From: Pseudeuparius sepicola
Taxonomy: Eukaryota; Arthropoda; Insecta; Coleoptera; Anthribidae
Direction: 5' to 3'
DNA length: 64,000 nucleotides
NCBI GenBank assembly: GCA_963920635.1
Contig: OY987304.1
Span: 36,890,365-36,954,364 of the forward strand
Below are positions 46,420 through 57,292 of the stretch, in pieces (within the stretch, counting starts at the first letter, position 1; the number at the start of each line of letters is the position of its first letter). The translations under genes and the position numbers were made by a program. The notes beneath the pieces are model-generated. The model worked only from the letters and a program-made list of their open reading frames with translations. It did no database searches and had not been told where the DNA came from.

Positions 46420-46852
46420 CAGCGAGCACGTAAAGGTTGGAATAAATTCGGTAAAATGTTGTACTGTTCGATTAAAAATTAAGCCTGCTTAAAAATGGAA
46501 CCGAGCAAAAAATAAGCACTACAATATAGGTAAAGTCGTCTAATAAAGAAATGTCTAAAAACTTAATAATTTATGTTAACTTTAAAATTTATGAAAATTT
46601 TTTTATGTATATTATTATTACTTGCGTACCTATACAAGAAAAGTACGTTCTTTTAAATGACGCTATCATAAATAGTGGTTGCTATTTAAAAAAATATAGA
46701 TGACGTCATAGCTTGGTTAGTAATGACGTCACAAGAACGACAAATATGTCAAAATATGCGCCTTTCAAAATTATTATGTTGGACATGTCGAAGCGTTTTT
46801 TTTAATCGCACAGTACAACACCGAATTTATTCCAGCCTTTACGTGCTCACTG
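46420..46852. mobile_element. TA-flanked MITE (433 bp) with two TGACGTCA motifs
   Basis: The ends CAGCGAGCACGTAAAGGTTG and AGCCTTTACGTGCTCACTG are inverted copies flanked by TA (46418-46419 and 46853-46854), and similarity continues for about 60 bp. The interior has two CRE-type palindromes TGACGTCA at 46701 and 46724. No transposase; the frame 46297-46482 crosses the left end and is not a gene. Confidence 0.8.
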
Positions 46853-46854
46853 TA

Positions 46855-49194
46855 TAATCTTATTTTTAGTCTCAGGAATATAATGTGATTCCTATTAAGT
46901 ACTATTATTTATAAATTTCCTAAAACATTAGTTTTGTATTACATGCTACAAAAAGATTATTAATGATAAATTTATAAACTGTTATGGTTATAGTTATACT
47001 TAGAATTAGAAAGGAAAAGGAATAAAAATCCGCAAAATAAACACGCGGCATCTAAAAAAACTAATTAAGTTCTTGCTGAAGTCGGAAGTGGGAATTGACA
47101 ATTTTCTGTTACTCCCTCCATAGAGACTGTGTGTCTTTGCCGCAAACTCCGCAGTCGTACAAAAAAACTCAATTTTTGTCCTTGTATCATAAACTAGGTA
47201 CTAGTATAGTGGCCCTCTTCCGAATAACATCAATTTTATTTTTGAGTTATTTAAAAAAAACTAACACCATAGGGGTGCTACGGAGACCTAAAGCTACCCT
47301 CAGTAATCTTTGTACGAGTATAATAAACTCACCCTCTGTAGGGTGTTCCAAAACAATGCAAATCGGTTTTACAGAAATGCAACAAAATTGTGTATATCAA
47401 ATTATGATTTTTCGGACGTATGTCATAATAACAACAATAATTTTAATTAGCAAAAGTTTTAAATTTAATCTAGTGGTACGATTTTTTTCAAATTCTTTTT
47501 AAATTTCGTTAAATTGTAATTTATAGTTTTAATTGCAACATTAGTGTATATTATTAATCCTTAAAAAGGAATGGAATGCGTACCTACAAAAATAATATAT
47601 ATGAAGACAAATTTAAGTAGGTAATATTTGTAAGGAATTTCTTTTATAAAATGCAAACTAGCAAAATATTTTCCGTAGCTATTTAAATTCTATTAAATAC
47701 AAGAAATCTCCATGGAGAAGCGTTTATCTGGGTGTATTTAATTTTCATAAGGTTCGGTTAATTTAATCAGAATACACTGCCTCCCAAACCGGAGACAAAA
47801 GTACTGCTCAATTTTCCCTAAATAAATAAAAATTACGGCCAAACTTGTCTCAAATTTTGTCCCCGCCAAGCATAAAATTGATGATGGCCCGGGTGACAGG
47901 TCTGATGTAATAAGAGACCCAAAAGTTTAGGGACGGAATATATAATAATTTAATTTGCATTAAAGCCTACTAACTTTTTCATTCACGTCACACAGACTAC
48001 ATACAGTATAAATTGAGTTTCTAAAAGTCAAATATAATGGTATCTCGTATATGGCATCATCCCACTGTTACGTTTGGAAAGTTATAAAGCCATTCAGTAA
48101 TATCTAAAATATGCTCCACCATGTAAAAATATTCTCCTTCAGTAAAACCCCATATGAAACTAGCACAAAATCACTAAGAATTTGCATTTTTTGGTTATAG
48201 GAATACTCCCTAATTTCATTCATTGCTTAAAATGTCCTAATTTTGATAGTCATTTCTAAAATTTTAGTTAGGTATTATCTACTTGTAGTTAGAAAAATTA
48301 TAAGAATAATGAATATGCATGCAGTGCATGCGAGTTGTTAATGCTAGTAAATTATTATTTTAGTTATTATTATTGTATTATTAATATTGTCGTGAAAATT
48401 ACAATCCCCCTGTAGATGAGACTTTTAACTAGTAAAAACATTAATAGTCCAAGTCAAGGTTTAAGTTACTCTTCAATTTCAAATTGCAATTGTAAGTATT
48501 TCTTTTATTTTTATTATTCTTTTTTATACTTTTATTTTCCATTTTTTTATAATAAATTATATTTGTTTTTCTGGAGTTGTCTTACTTGCCAAGGTTATGC
48601 ATCCCCCAACACGACAATATCAATACCTACTACTATATAAATAGGTATATACATATTATTATGTTGATACATGATTTAAATCTATCGATTTTAGTTGCAG
48701 TTGGAACGGATTCTTCCTTTGTTTAACTTATTATTATTTAAATGCTCTTTCCATAATGATATACTAAATTTTGCCCCTAAACTCCATAAACTAAGAATAC
48801 TATTTTTGTATAATTTTGAAAAGTAACAGATTTTCTTTGCAAATAGCCAAAATTTTGGGAAATTACTGTAAATAATAACTGAGAATAGGCAAAATTGATA
48901 ATTGACAAGTTCTTAACCTGTCGTGTTGCTTTTCTATTGGTTATAAACTTGTATCTATACTAAAATCTTAATAAGTCGTAATAGAATAATAGGTTACATA
49001 ATATAATTAAAATATGGGAGTAGACAAATATTGCTAACCGCCTCCTTGCTTTAATTATTTAGTTTCCACGTTCTTCTTAGCACTTTTTCTATCAGGAACA
49101 CAACATTTCGATTTTAAGAACTGGATAAAAAAATATTATTCCAGACGATATTATATAAAAAAAACTATATGGTTACAATAGATTAAAAAAAGTA
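46855..49194. other. Non-coding stretch including a small GC-richer patch
   Basis: Mostly AT-rich. 47770-47930 is a milder non-repetitive GC-richer patch (GGCCCGGGTGACAGG). The 135-codon frame at 47095-47502 has no recognisable domain and the AT-rich codon use of chance frames. ATGCATGCAGTGCATGC at about 48313 is self-complementary. Confidence 0.45.
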
Positions 49195-49784
49195 TACAGG
49201 GTTAACTATGAATTAGTACAAAAATTTTTACCACGTGCGCAGGGTGGCTTAAGAAAACATAGAAAAATATTTTTAGATTTTTTTACGATCTTTAAAAAAA
49301 CGGGTAAAGACCCCTATTTTCCCTGTAAATCCCCGCCTTTAATGACGTCATCCAATTTGGCTTCTGAAGGTACTGACAGCTGAAGTGATTTTCCGCGGTG
49401 TTGCCGTTGATTTAGGAACGGTGAAAATACCTTTTTACTCAAACAAATTTAAAAAATACATAAATAACAATCGATTTGAATCTGTACAGATGCAGCGCTA
49501 TTAGATTCCCCTTACCTTAGCTCGTATCCGGACCGGTTCCTAGTCTCGCGGAAAGGTGAGTACCGCGACACCACAAGCCGTCTCCCTAAATACCCCCGGA
49601 GCTCCTCTGATGAATTCTTGCCCACCAGCTAACCTCTTCTGAAGCATAGATAAAGGATTTATTGTTCTGAAGCCTCGGCGGTATGAATTAAGCGACGTAT
49701 CGGCCCGGTCGAGTCTATGAAACGTTTTTTCGACTGCTCCGCGTCATTTCACAACTTACTAGCTAGGCAACTAACTGTACATAC

Positions 49785-50767
49785 AAGGTTTGTTCCAACA
49801 GGGCCAATAACCGTGCTCAAGCACGTTCAGCGCATGCGCACTACCCCACTGGCTGTTCCAACTGAATTATGTACCTACCGACACGGGACGATACACGCAC
49901 TGTTCCAGCCGATTTATGGATCATTTGTGTATCGTCCTTGTACGATAAAAACGGTGCCTGGTCTAAAGCAATAACCGCGTGTACTGACATGCGCAGTGTA
50001 TGGTCGTGTGACAGAGATAAACATTAACCTCATATTTTTGTTTTTACGTAGATAGGTTTAAATCGATGGCTGGGATCGTGTTTTTTATTTCTTGTTGGTT
50101 TTTGGCTTGTTGGGTAGGGCGGGGAATCGTTGAACAATTTTTCCGTTCCATCTGAAATTTTCTTTGGGATCATTTGTTCCAACTCGAATTTACGTACCGT
50201 CACAGAACTGTACATGAACTAGATGGTAACCCTTAAAGAACGCATGCGCTAGTTTTGCACCGTTCATGTGCGATCCCAAAGAAAATTTCAGATGGAACGG
50301 ATTGTGAATCAAATCGACCAAATCACGTTTTGTGACCGCACCTAACCTGCGTGTTTAATATGTGGCTAACCGAATGTTCGGTGGGCTAACCTCACTCTTC
50401 ACTCTAAAAAATTATTGTTCAACGATTCCCCGCCCTACCCAACAAGCCAAAAACCAACAAGAAATAAAAAACACGATCCTAGCCATCGATTTAAAACCAT
50501 CTACGTAAAAACAAAAATATGAGGTTATTGTTTATCTCTGTCACATGACTATACATTGCGCATGTCAGTACACGCGGTTATTGCTTTAGACCAGGCACCG
50601 TTTTTATCGTACAAGGACGATACACAAATGATCCATAAATCGGCTGGAACAGTGCGTGTATCGTCCCGTGTCGGTAGGTACATAATTCAGTTGGAACAGC
50701 CAGCGGGGTAGTGCGCATGCGCTGAACGTGCTTGAGCACGGTTATTGGCCCTGTTGGAACAAACCTT
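49785..50767. mobile_element. Fold-back element with ~355-bp arms
   Basis: Arms 49785-50140 and about 50415-50767 are inverted copies starting AAGGTTTGTTCCAACAGGG. A second inner pair (CCGTTCCATCTGAAATTTTC at about 50141 and its complement at 50280-50300) nests inside. GCGCATGCGC-type words occur in the arms and near 50243. The matching frames at 49717-49974 (+) and 50578-50772 (-) are the same arm on opposite strands and not genes. It ends about 108 bp upstream of the transposase start and may supply or disrupt its promoter. Confidence 0.75.
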
Positions 50768-50874
50768 TTCAAGTTTGGCTAGTAGCCGACGGAGGGCATT
50801 TGCGAATGTAACATGGCGTTATTTCCCAGTTTGGTCTTGATTTTCGCGGCAAATCGTTCAGCGTCTTTGTGAAA

Positions 50875-52192
50875 ATGCCGGAGTATTCGAACGCCGAGTT
50901 AACGGACATGGTTATAATGTACGGGAGATGCGATGAAAGTGCACATCGAGCTGCAGCAGAATACCGTATTCGTTTTCCTAACAGGGCAAATATGCCTAAC
51001 CCACGTACTTTCGTGAACATTGTACAACGTATGCGAAACACTGGTGTTTTGCAAGCTCGAAGGGGTGGGCCTGGAGGGCAAATGAACATGGACGATGTTG
51101 AGTCAGTGCTTGATTTGGTGGAAGAGCAACCTTCCATAAGCACTACAGCTATTGCAAGGAGATTGGGAATATCTCAGAACAAGGCAAGTAAAATAAAACC
51201 AATAAAACTGACTTCTACCAAAGACTATCCCATGTGATGGGATTGTCTTTGCTTGCACCTAATACCTACATAAAATTTGAAATGTAACAATACAATTATT
51301 TACAGACATGGAGGATTCTAAGGGAAAACGGCCTTCACCCTTATAACATACAAAAGATCCAAGCATTAGAAGCAAATGATTTTCCGGTGAGAATGACCTA
51401 CTGCACTTGGCTACGTGATCGAATCGCCCAAGACCCAAACTTTGTTTTCAACATTCTTTGGACAGACGAATGCTGCTTCACACGTGCTGGGGTTTTAAAC
51501 ACGTATGTAAATTTTTACTTACTTATAGCTTTCTCTCCTCCATATTATCTTTTTTATTTATTATAAAATTGGCTATGTCAATCCTAACGCCTTCGCCAAA
51601 ATTGTGAATATTTCTAACTTTTGTTTTTTTTTTTAGACACAACAGCCATATTTGATCCGATGAGAACCCACATGCTGTTCGGCGGTTTAATTTCCAACGT
51701 CGGTTTTCCATCAATGTTTGGGCTGGAGTTTATGGAGATCGATTAATTGGACCATACATTCTACCGGAAAATTTAAACTCTGAACGATACTTGTATTTTC
51801 TGACAAATGTTTTGTTTGATAATTTGCCACTACAAGTACTGCATGACATGTGGTTTATGCACGATGGTGCACCAGCCCATTTTGCGAGACCTGTTCGTGC
51901 ACTTTTAGACGACCAATGCCCCAACCGTTGGATCGGAAGAGGAGGGCCAATTGCATGGCCGCCGCGATCACCAGACTTGAATCCAATGGATTTTTGTATT
52001 TGGGGATTCATGAAGGCGATTGTGTACGAGCAGGAAATCGACAACGAGCAGCAGTTACGTGAACGAATTGAAGGTGAAGCTGTTCAAATCCGGAATAATC
52101 ATGGACTTTTTGCACGTATCCGGACTTCTTTAGTTAACCGAGTGAATTTGTGCATCGAAGTTAACGGAGGCCTCTTTGAACAGCTACTGTAG
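50875..52192 (+). pseudogene. DD41D transposase gene with two candidate introns and a nonsense codon
   Basis: Exon 1 is 50875-51183 (MPEYSNAELTDM start, helix-turn-helix-like TTAIARRLGISQNK at its end). Exon 2 is 51306-51502 (WTDECC holds the first catalytic D). Exon 3 is 51637-52192 (FMHDGAPAH and SPDLNPMDF hold the other two, 41 residues apart). Intron 1 has a GC donor in AAG|GCAAGT and a TTTACAG acceptor; intron 2 has GTATGT and a poly-T tract ending TTTTAG. Joining them keeps frame and gives about 354 codons, the length of the related transposase at 18526-19587. TGA at 51653-51655 replaces the TGG expected in the conserved SHxWSDENP-like stretch, so the gene is presumably dead unless the stop is a sequence error. 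Confidence 0.8.
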
Positions 52193-52763
52193 TGCTTTGC
52201 ATGTGCATTTGTGCAATGTGTGCTAGTGCAGTTGTGATTTTTCGGTTACCCTTCGGGGTTTTCCTGGCGGAGGGGATCTACCTCGTCGTGGTCGTCAGGC
52301 TGAGTACCTCGCTTCAAACAAAAGGAATAGCAGAGGGAAACCAAGAGATCCCCAACAGATTTAAAAAATGTGAATGTTGTGTTGTGTGACTTTTAATGTA
52401 AAAAAGCAAGAAAACAGAAAATGGTGCAAACAATCCTGGAAATGTCAGTAAGGTAGGTGTTTCATAGGCATTCTACATGTTCCTTAGAAAGTAATCGTTT
52501 TTAAAAGGAAATCGAAATTTTGTGGTGAATCCTCGGATAAATTGATAGACGTGGCAACGCCGCGCTATTGACATATGCGAAATTTTTAGACATGTCGCGC
52601 GGGCGTCCATAGGCGGCGTTTTTTGAGGGGTTTAATACAATTTGAAAAAAATTTTTTAGGCTTAAGACAAATGTTAGAAAATTTTTGAAAATTTATTTTA
52701 GCAAGTCTAATTTTTCTTTATCTGCCATAAAAAAATTTGTACTAAGTGATAGTTAACCCTGTA

Positions 52764-53631
52764 TAACAATAAAAAATGAAAGCAGCCTTACAAAGTTTAC
52801 AGTTAAACTTAAAAAACATTTTTTAAACAAGGTGATTCGATAGCTCAGTTACTAATTGTTGTTATTATTATGCTCTAGGGCGATATAAGTTATATAAGAA
52901 TGAAATAACTTGTATGGTCTATATTGAAATTATTGTTGTATAATTTTGTACTTCATATTTACATGTAGCCAGTTATGTGCTAAATAAACTTGTTGCTACT
53001 ACAAAAATTAACTCAAATTATTTTTTACAAAAAATGTGGTCCAAGCCGAGGACTATGTAATCGATCAAAAATAATTATGTTAAACACACCCCCACAACCG
53101 TAGAGAAAATATAGCCAGATCAATAATAACAAGTAGCATAACATTGTACTCATTAAACATACCAAATCAAAACACACACAGGTTAGGTTCACAGGCCGAC
53201 TCCGTTTTTCTTACATGCCATGCACGTTTGGTGTCTCATTGTTCGAAGTTATTACATTAATACACACCTATAAACTGAGTTAAAACGATACGTTTGCACA
53301 CTTCCTTCGCATTTACTAGTTATATCAAAGCATATCAAGCAGTGCGGCAGGTTCCCTCGTGTTGCCGGATAATGTGACTTAGAAAATTATACATGCGTTA
53401 ATAACAAAATAATTTTTGTTGGCAGTTGACAGTAAATTTTCGAAGTGTTTTACGATTTTTTGTTATAGTTTCAAAAATTACATTCTATTTAAAAAAAAAC
53501 CTTTTCTAAAATATACAGGGTTACTTACAAATAACAATTGGTATCCTAAGCTGTTAGTGTCACAAAACTCTGTTATGTTAAATGATAACTAACAATGAAT
53601 AAGCAAAATTATTTTAAGTTTAACTATAAAA
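52764..53631. other. Non-coding stretch
   Basis: AT-rich; ATACAGGGTTACTTAC at 53512 is a possible lone element end. No gene visible. Confidence 0.45.
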
Positions 53632-53633
53632 TA

Positions 53634-54874
53634 CAGGGTATCCCAACGAAAACTTGACCCCCAAAAATTCGAAAACCGAACAATATTTGAAAATTCGCCG
53701 AGACCCGTCGATTTTTGTTTTTGGGGGGAGCTTTTTTGGCAGTCAAGCCAACCCGATATGTTCATCCCCCTAATCCCTAGCAACCGCAACTTTAAAATTT
53801 CAAATGGAACTACCCCCCTTGTGGCACACCATTTTATATTATTGCGAATACAGTGATGTATCGTTTTTAGAATTCTGTTGAGATTTGACAGAATTATTGG
53901 CTAAAAACGAAAAGTTGACAATCCACTGTTTTACGTGTACGCCACTATTAAGTTTTTTATCTACTACACACGACCAAATTACCTAGTTTTTATTGACGTG
54001 TCGATCAGTTTACAAAAAAGTCACAAATGAAAAAGCTGAAGCAAAACAAAAAAAGTTCATACGAATTCAAACCTTATATATTTTTAAAATATGTGACAAA
54101 AAGTCACTGTCACAAAAAGGTCCCCGAAATCGTTAGTTTCAGCCTGCTAAACGTGTTTTTGAAATGGTTTATTCTATCAGGGAAAGGTTAGAAATTATTG
54201 CAATTCGTGCTTTAGCTTCAGCGCAATCATGATTTCGATAACAAATTGTAACAATTTCTACCCTTTCCGCGATAGAATAAACAAACCCTTTCGAAAATAC
54301 GTTTCCACTTTCAATAGCAGGCTGAAAGTAACGATTTCGTGGTGAGAAGCAAAAAAAGGGAACTTTTTTTGTGGTAGTGACTTTTTGTTACATATTTTAA
54401 AAAGATATAAGGTTTGAATTCGTATGAACTTTTTTGTTTTGCTTCTGCTTTTTCATTTCTGACTTTTTTGTAAACTGATCGAGATGTCAATAAAAACTAT
54501 GTAACTTGGTAGAGTGTAGTAGATAAAAAACTTAATAGTGGCGGGCATTTGTGTAGAAATTGCTACACGTACAGTGGATTGTCAACTTTCCGTTTTTAGC
54601 CAATAATTCTGTCAAATCTCAACAAATTCTAAAAACGATACATCACTGTATTCGCAATAAAAAGGGCTATAAAATGTTGTGCCACAAGGGGGGTAGTTCC
54701 ATTTGAAATTTTAAAGTTGGGGTTGCTAGGGATTAGGGGGATGAACATATCGGGTTGGCTTGACTGTCAAAAAAGCTCCCTCCAAAAACAAAAATCGACG
54801 GGTCTCGGCGAATTTTCAAATATTGTTCGGTTTTCGAATTTTTGGGGGGGTCAAGTTTTCGTTGGGATACCCTG
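53634..54874. mobile_element. TA-flanked giant hairpin element (1.24 kb)
   Basis: The ends CAGGGTATCCCAACGAAAAC and GTTTTCGTTGGGATACCCTG are exact inverted copies flanked by TA (53632-53633 and 54875-54876). Inverted similarity runs almost to the middle, with arms of about 580 bp and a small loop near 54200-54240. The element has no transposase. Frames 53589-53789 (-) and 54717-54929 (+) are the same arm read from both ends. Confidence 0.85.
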
Positions 54875-54876
54875 TA

Positions 54877-55380
54877 TATATGCAATCACAGTTCGTGTAA
54901 AGATTATTACGCCATCATTGTTATTTTGATAAAATTTTGATCAATGGGAGAGGTGCCCACCTGTTATTATAAAAATAACATTTCCCACGATAAATAATAA
55001 TATAGAATAATTGACAAAACAATAACTAGAATTATTATAGTGTCTATAGTTATATACCAACAAGCTATATTTAAGTAAAGTACGTAAGTAAGTAAGTAGT
55101 GTAGTGTCAACCAAACCCTGTTTATTATTTTTATGAAAAGCTTAGAGGTGCTGACTTCTTTTTACGCGTAACAGTCAAAATACTATTAGTTACCGTTAAT
55201 TTTATAGTAAAATTTTTCGTGCTACTAGCAGGTACTAGAAGGCTGCTAGTTACCTACCTACATGAAATTTTACTATTAACATCAATACTTCATCGTCATC
55301 GCCAGGGTTTTCTTATATGAGCTTTAGGTCAAGCCCCTTATCTCTATGTCAATTTTCAAATTATTATTACTTTTTAAGTA
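54877..55380. other. Non-coding spacer
   Basis: No gene. Short direct repeats such as AAGTAAGTAAGTAGTG near 55082 and TAGCAGGTACTAGAAGGCTGC near 55226. Confidence 0.45.
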
Positions 55381-55382
55381 TA

Positions 55383-55771
55383 CCTAAAGTCTATCCAAGT
55401 TACAGGGGCAGTAGATATAAACAAAGTCACATGACCGCATTGCGATCGATTACCAGGGTCTGACTAATATGAGATTCCCAGTGGCTTGTAATTTTGAACT
55501 AATTCTTTTAGAAGTTCTAAAAATTGTGTTTTTAACTTTCTTGGATCTTTATAAATTTCCTTAAATTAAGTAGCAAAACAAATTTACAGAATATTCTGCT
55601 CGCGATCCGATCTAAAATATGCAGGAAACTTGACTGATGGAAGAGCCGGCCCTGCATTCTGCTCGCCGCGTAAACACTTGACATTTTATGACGGCCAGAC
55701 CAATAAGAGAATAGGTCACGTGGTGGCCAATGTTTTGATCCACTGCCTCTGTAACTTGGATAGACTTTGGG
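55383..55771. mobile_element. TA-flanked MITE (389 bp)
   Basis: The ends CCTAAAGTCTATCCAAGTTA and TAACTTGGATAGACTTTGGG are inverted copies flanked by TA at 55381-55382 and 55772-55773. The TIR is about 25 bp plus weaker matches (GTCACATGACC against GGTCACGTGG). A similar CTATCCAAGTTAC word occurs near 280. No transposase. Confidence 0.75.
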
Positions 55772-55773
55772 TA

Positions 55774-56149
55774 TCATAATTATATTTCCTCAAGACAATA
55801 TTTTGGTTGTAATTTCTCCTGGAATATCTTTGGTATCCTAAAAAACATACCTACGTGTTGTTTTATCGAGTTACAGAAAGGTCTTATTACTATAACACCA
55901 CTTTACCAGGGTGCACCCTAGTGCACATAAACAAAAATCTTCGTTATAATTTGGTATTTTATATATTGAATATGATTACAATGCCATTTGTTCGTTCTAG
56001 TTATATGTATTTTGTTTATGGGACGCCACCAATTTGCGTCCCAAGTTTCCCTCCTCTGTTTTTGAGAAGTAGGTTAGACATTTCACGATTTATATACCTA
56101 ACCTCAAGGAAAAAGGGAAGCAAACCGGATATACAAAACAGGCACGTCC
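55774..56149. other. Non-coding stretch
   Basis: A 110-codon frame (55855-56187) has no recognisable domain and is probably chance. Confidence 0.4.
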
Positions 56150-56480
56150 ATATAGGAACCGAAATAAGGGCGGCCCGTCACTTTTGAGCGATCCGCTGTT
56201 CGGCCGGCCGGCCGTCCTTCCGCCGCCATTTTTTATAATAAAAATTACGGCGGGAACGGGTCGCCATTAATCTTCCCCGGTGGCAATTTGTTTTCTACAA
56301 GCGGCCGATGGTGCCGCTTTAAAAAAAATGCCGCCTCGCCAGTAATTTGGGTATTTGCGGCGGTACGCGATCGATATATACGCCCACGGAGATGACAGAA
56401 CAAACGGGCTGAGTTTATGATCTTCGGGTTAATGTGTTTTTGTATTGCAGGGGACATTTCCCTCCAAGAAACAACCAACC
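56150..56480. promoter_or_regulatory. GC-richer island (candidate conserved element)
   Basis: CG-rich non-repetitive sequence (GTTCGGCCGGCCGGCCGTCC, AAATTACGGCGGGAACGGG, GTATTTGCGGCGGTACGCG) with CCATTAATC and CAGTAATTTG homeodomain-like words. The frame 56245-56478 (-) lacks a domain. Among the clearest of the GC islands. Confidence 0.35.
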
Positions 56481-56494
56481 ATGCATTTGCTAGT

Positions 56495-56529
56495 TTTAAA
56501 TGCTCTTAAGTAATTCCTAAGAGCATTTA
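56495..56529. repeat. Perfect short hairpin
   Basis: TTAAATGCTCTTA and TAAGAGCATTTAA flank a short loop. On an RNA strand this would be a strong stem-loop, but it lacks a U tract and no transcript is evident. Confidence 0.6.
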
Positions 56530-56644
56530 AAGGGATAAATCCCAAGAGCCTTTATGCGTTGATTGACGTATTAATAAATATTGCTCACGGCTGTCACGCC
56601 TGACACTTTTTCAACTCACCATGCGCTTTCCGGAGACAAAATAT

Positions 56645-56674
56645 CAATGACGTCAAAACCTATCGACGTCATTG
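56645..56674. promoter_or_regulatory. CRE-type palindrome pair
   Basis: CAATGACGTC and GACGTCATTG are exact inverted copies 10 bp apart; the left contains a full TGACGTCA. CREB/ATF-type factors bind this word; use here is inferred. Confidence 0.4.
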
Positions 56675-57140
56675 CAAAATAGAATGCAAAACACATTGTT
56701 AGCAATCTGTTTTCCACACAGATAAAAATACAATTCTTCATAGAAAAATATTTGTTGTTTGATCAAGAATTATTTGCCAGAAATAATATTTATTTCCGTA
56801 AAAACTATGTTATTTAAACGAAGATTTATTTTTTTCAATTAAAAAATAAGTGTTTTTTTGGGTAAGGTATTTAATTTGTTTGACACATTATTGTTTAGTG
56901 GAAGCGTATATTATTTTCCTGAAATAAGGTATTAATTGGTGCAAACAAGAATAATTTTTATTTATTGTTTATACCTTTTGGTTGTTTGGATCAACCACAT
57001 TGATATTTGGTTTAAATTTGACCTTATTTGAGTTAAATAATACTGCGTACCATTTTATAGCTATCTCACTCCAGAGAATGAAAGATAGAAAGAAAGAGAA
57101 AATATGGGAGGCATAGAGGGCGCACTCTAGTGTCGGCGTT

Positions 57141-57292
57141 CAGCGCTGTTCAGTGTCCGTGAAAGTAGTACCCGCCTGCAGTATCCCAGGAGGTTTTGTG
57201 CACGCAGTTTTATTATCATTTATAGTTGCCGAGTAGCCGAGTGTAGTGTGGTGTACTGTGTGTAGTGTGTATTGTGTTTTTCAACCTATTTT
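57141..57292 (+). promoter_or_regulatory. Candidate transcription start and non-coding first exon
   Basis: TTCAGTG at 57149-57155 fits the arthropod initiator (TCAGT). About 140 bases downstream is a strong splice donor, TTTT|GTAAGTAC, with GTAAGT at 57293. The stretch between is GC-richer, has many TGTAGTGTG words and no long frame, like an insect 5' untranslated exon. No TATA box or downstream promoter element was seen. The acceptor would lie outside what I can recognise. It could instead be chance inside an old inserted element. Confidence 0.3.

Larger units (their letters stand above)
49197..52761 (+). mobile_element. Second DD41D Tc1/mariner-type transposon (3.57 kb)
   Basis: The ends CAGGGTTAACTATGAATTAG and its diverged complement at the right (ending GTTAACCCTG) are flanked by TA at 49195-49196 and 52762-52763. 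Beyond the first ~37 bp the inverted similarity continues weakly for about 200 bp (GCGGTGTTGCCG against CGGCAACGCCGC-type words). Inside are a fold-back element (49785-50767) and an intron-containing transposase gene (50875-52192). The TIRs are much more diverged than those of the 18112-20003 element, so this copy is older. Confidence 0.75.

Noticed and set aside
47095..47502. 135-codon open frame
   Set aside because: No domain, AT-driven composition, no splice or promoter context; probably chance.
49717..50772. Matching 64-85-codon frames on opposite strands
   Set aside because: Same fold-back arm read twice; no domain.
53589..54929. Paired frames with nearly identical proteins on opposite strands
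   Set aside because: Both derive from the arms of the 53634-54874 palindrome and extend past its ends.
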